Below, piece by piece: positions 6,225 to 6,245 of a DNA stretch of 6,245 nucleotides. How positions within the stretch are numbered: position 1 is the first letter of the stretch; every line of letters starts with the position of its first letter. A program made the position numbers and the translations under genes. This DNA is from Victivallales bacterium (GTDB lineage Bacteria; Verrucomicrobiota; Lentisphaeria; Oligosphaerales; Oligosphaeraceae), in assembly GCA_017963875.1 (NCBI GenBank), contig JAGCTA010000184.1, positions 1 through 6,245 of the forward strand, given 5' to 3'. Below the pieces are notes generated by a model. It did no database searches. It saw nothing but the letters and a program-made list of their open reading frames with translations, and was not told where the DNA came from.

Positions 6225-6245
6225 AGTTTCTAAGGAACTATTGAC

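Overview
The window looks like a chromosomal stretch of a carbohydrate-degrading bacterium. The intracellular sialidase-like protein and the amidotransferase-fold plus (alpha/alpha)6-toroid protein would fit the Lentisphaerota / Kiritimatiellota / Verrucomicrobiota group or a Bacteroidota-like gut or aquatic organism. That placement is inference from protein style, gene content and roughly 50% GC; no rRNA or marker gene is present.

Layout. Positions 2-67 hold the last codons of a plus-strand gene that begins outside the window. After only three bases, in the same frame, comes a sialidase/BNR-propeller protein (71-1660, +). The 189-bp gap that follows is mostly filled by a compact element: perfect 16-bp terminal inverted repeats (1675-1690 and 1782-1797) enclose 91 bp, and the whole 123-bp unit is flanked by a 5-bp direct repeat TGTAT. 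It has the anatomy of a MITE (non-autonomous transposable element) and is the least expected object here. Next come an AT-rich leader with a 13-nt palindrome and a CPA2/Kef-type cation:proton antiporter (1850-4183, +) with four extra C-terminal membrane segments and two tandem RCK_C regulatory domains. A convergent gene (4236-6212, -) encodes a 658-residue protein with an amidotransferase-like N-terminal region and a six-hairpin toroid. An imperfect stem spans most of the 52-bp gap between the two convergent genes.

How the genes relate. The sialidase-like protein and the 658-residue protein are both plausible intracellular glycan or glycoside processing factors without signal peptides. The antiporter between them is a general ion/pH homeostasis gene with no obvious metabolic link. 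No operon joins the sialidase to the antiporter, because the element and a separate leader lie between them. I see no CRISPR array, tRNA, rRNA, transposase, toxin-antitoxin pair or phage gene. No gene-free stretch exceeds 300 bases.
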